Shown: positions 37,963 through 38,528 of the stretch, in pieces
How the letters are laid out: each line of letters starts with the position of its first letter
Numbering within the stretch: the first letter of the stretch is position 1
Virus record (IMG/VR): IMGVR_UViG_3300030085_003066
Location: 1-38,528 of that record
Length of the DNA stretch: 38,528 nucleotides
Reading direction: 5' to 3' (one strand)
Source of the DNA: a virus
The notes under the pieces: generated by a model
What the model was told of the DNA's origin: nothing
Database searches by the model: none
What the model saw: the letters and a program-made list of their open reading frames with translations, nothing else
Translations under genes and position numbers: made by a program

Positions 37963-38239
37963 GTTCCTCCATGGGGGTCAATGTGTACAAGGTTTCTGCT
38001 CTATAACGAAGATAGGTCTGGAAACTCTGCTCAACACCGATGGTGGTTTTGTTTCCTTGACTCACCCAGTCATGGCAGAACTCATAAACGAGTCTGCAAT
38101 GATCATTTAGGTGATGAGACAGGGCACGAAATACATCGGCACGTAGTTGCATGCGTTCTTCTGAGTAACGCCAGTCATCCATCGCGCTGGGTTCTAATAA
38201 AGCTTTCCGCATCGAGGACAACAAGGGGTTTCCTTCCAT
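37946..38239 (-). CDS. Hypothetical helical protein, 97 aa
   Basis: The frame begins MEGNPLLSSMRKALLEPSAM and continues MDDWRYSEERMQLRADVFRA, helical and charged, with several His and Cys (HHLNDHCRLVYEFCHDW). Inner starts at 38212 or 38182 (78 residues) would shorten the overlap with the nuclease gene from 65 to 8 bp. The start is ambiguous. No known motif. Confidence 0.5.
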   Translation of the reverse strand: MEGNPLLSSMRKALLEPSAMDDWRYSEERMQLRADVFRALSHHLNDHCRLVYEFCHDWVSQGNKTTIGVEQSFQTYLRYRAETLYTLTPMEEHAEDS

Positions 38240-38510
38240 TCTTTTTTATAAAGAGAATCGGTTCGTAGTCACCACAGTTTGCACATGCTTGGTCATATGC
38301 ATCCCAAACATTTAGTCTCTCTGTGTTCTTACATTCTACTGAGAAAGGAAACTTTTGTCTAGCAGCACGTGCCATAATGATATCTTCTCCACCAGCACCC
38401 ATAGATCTAGACTCAACATCCTCAGGATGTACCTCTAGCATTTCTATAAGTTTAGTTCTAACCCACTGTTGGAGTCTTCTACCCTTCGCCTTAGCAGACT
38501 GAACCCTCAT
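38175..38510 (-). CDS. PD-(D/E)XK-like nuclease
   Basis: A 111-residue protein with SRSMGAGGEDIIMARAARQK and FPFSVECKNTERLN. The Asp of GEDI and the Glu-x-Lys of VECKN fit a PD-(D/E)XK endonuclease core. Length and ACANCGDYEP resemble Holliday-junction resolvase or VRR-type nucleases. Role in phage recombination or repair is likely. The start overlaps the stop of a gene beyond the window edge as ATGA. Confidence 0.72.
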   Translation of the reverse strand: MRVQSAKAKGRRLQQWVRTKLIEMLEVHPEDVESRSMGAGGEDIIMARAARQKFPFSVECKNTERLNVWDAYDQACANCGDYEPILFIKKNGRKPLVVLDAESFIRTQRDG

Positions 38511-38528
38511 TCTTTGATACCTTTGATT
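38507..38528 (-). CDS. C-terminal codons of an upstream gene (cut)
   Basis: The last window bases on the minus strand read as IKGIKE then TGA, overlapping the nuclease start (ATGA). This 4-bp overlap is the usual gene join here, so a gene probably ends here. Nothing else can be said about it. Confidence 0.35.

Noticed and set aside
1-38528. tRNA genes, CRISPR arrays, insertion sequences, integrase or attachment site
   Set aside because: No cloverleaf with a TTC loop outside coding sequence, no regular spacer repeats, no transposase or integrase motifs and no flanking duplications were seen by eye. A tRNAscan and a repeat search would settle it.

Overview
The window looks like part of the genome of a T4-like marine cyanophage (a myovirus of Synechococcus or Prochlorococcus). 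It carries the auxiliary genes typical of that group: psbA, psbD, petE (plastocyanin), petF (ferredoxin), talC, zwf, gnd, a flavin-dependent thymidylate synthase and a small glutaredoxin. These sit among very small membrane or hypothetical proteins, with almost no intergenic space and 1-40 bp overlaps. All genes lie on the minus strand except three secreted-protein genes on the plus strand near 31.4-33.3 kb. I see no tRNA, rRNA, CRISPR array, integrase or insertion sequence.

Layout, in plus-strand coordinates (minus-strand transcription runs right to left). 1-3.8 kb: truncated NodU-type carbamoyltransferase, thyX, tiny ORFs, radical SAM protein, glutaredoxin. 3.8-8.2 kb: an oxygenase-like protein, small membrane proteins, ferredoxin, plastocyanin, an amidinotransferase and a secreted HExxH protein. 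8.3-10.8 kb: psbD and psbA, each followed by a similar GGGGTC/GAC hairpin terminator. 10.9-16.0 kb: four consecutive genes with six copies of one domain resembling the DUF616/TOD1-MUCI70 glycosyltransferase-like family, including a three-copy 828-residue protein. 16.0-29.8 kb: a glycan operon of glycosyltransferases (GT25, GT7C-like, GT11, GT2, GT10, DUF5672, exostosin-like, GT17, a second fucosyltransferase-like), an FkbM methyltransferase, two 2OG-Fe(II) oxygenases and five nucleotide-sugar or cupin genes. 29.9-31.3 kb: small zinc-ribbon protein, 2OG oxygenase, transaldolase. 31.4-33.3 kb: plus-strand secreted proteins. 33.1-38.5 kb: a membrane/basic protein, small membrane proteins, 6-phosphogluconate dehydrogenase, glucose-6-phosphate dehydrogenase, more small membrane proteins and a nuclease-like protein.

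How the genes may work together. PsbA/PsbD with plastocyanin and ferredoxin would keep photosynthetic electron flow going during infection. Zwf, Gnd and TalC would push carbon through the pentose phosphate pathway to give NADPH and ribose for nucleotides, which ThyX and glutaredoxin also serve. The 10.9-29.8 kb block is one unbroken chain of overlapping genes. It has the enzymes to make at least one deoxysugar (an RmlB-like 4,6-dehydratase and an E1/RfbH-like 3-dehydratase with His in place of the PLP lysine) plus a GDP-mannose 3,5-epimerase-like enzyme, and many transferases to place sugars on a virion or host-surface acceptor. The six-domain DUF616-like array at its 3' end is the least explained part.

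TAAATA motifs resembling T4-type late promoters overlap several stop codons. They are often followed at once by a hairpin and T-run, so some transcripts may be short structured RNAs, for example downstream of psbD.
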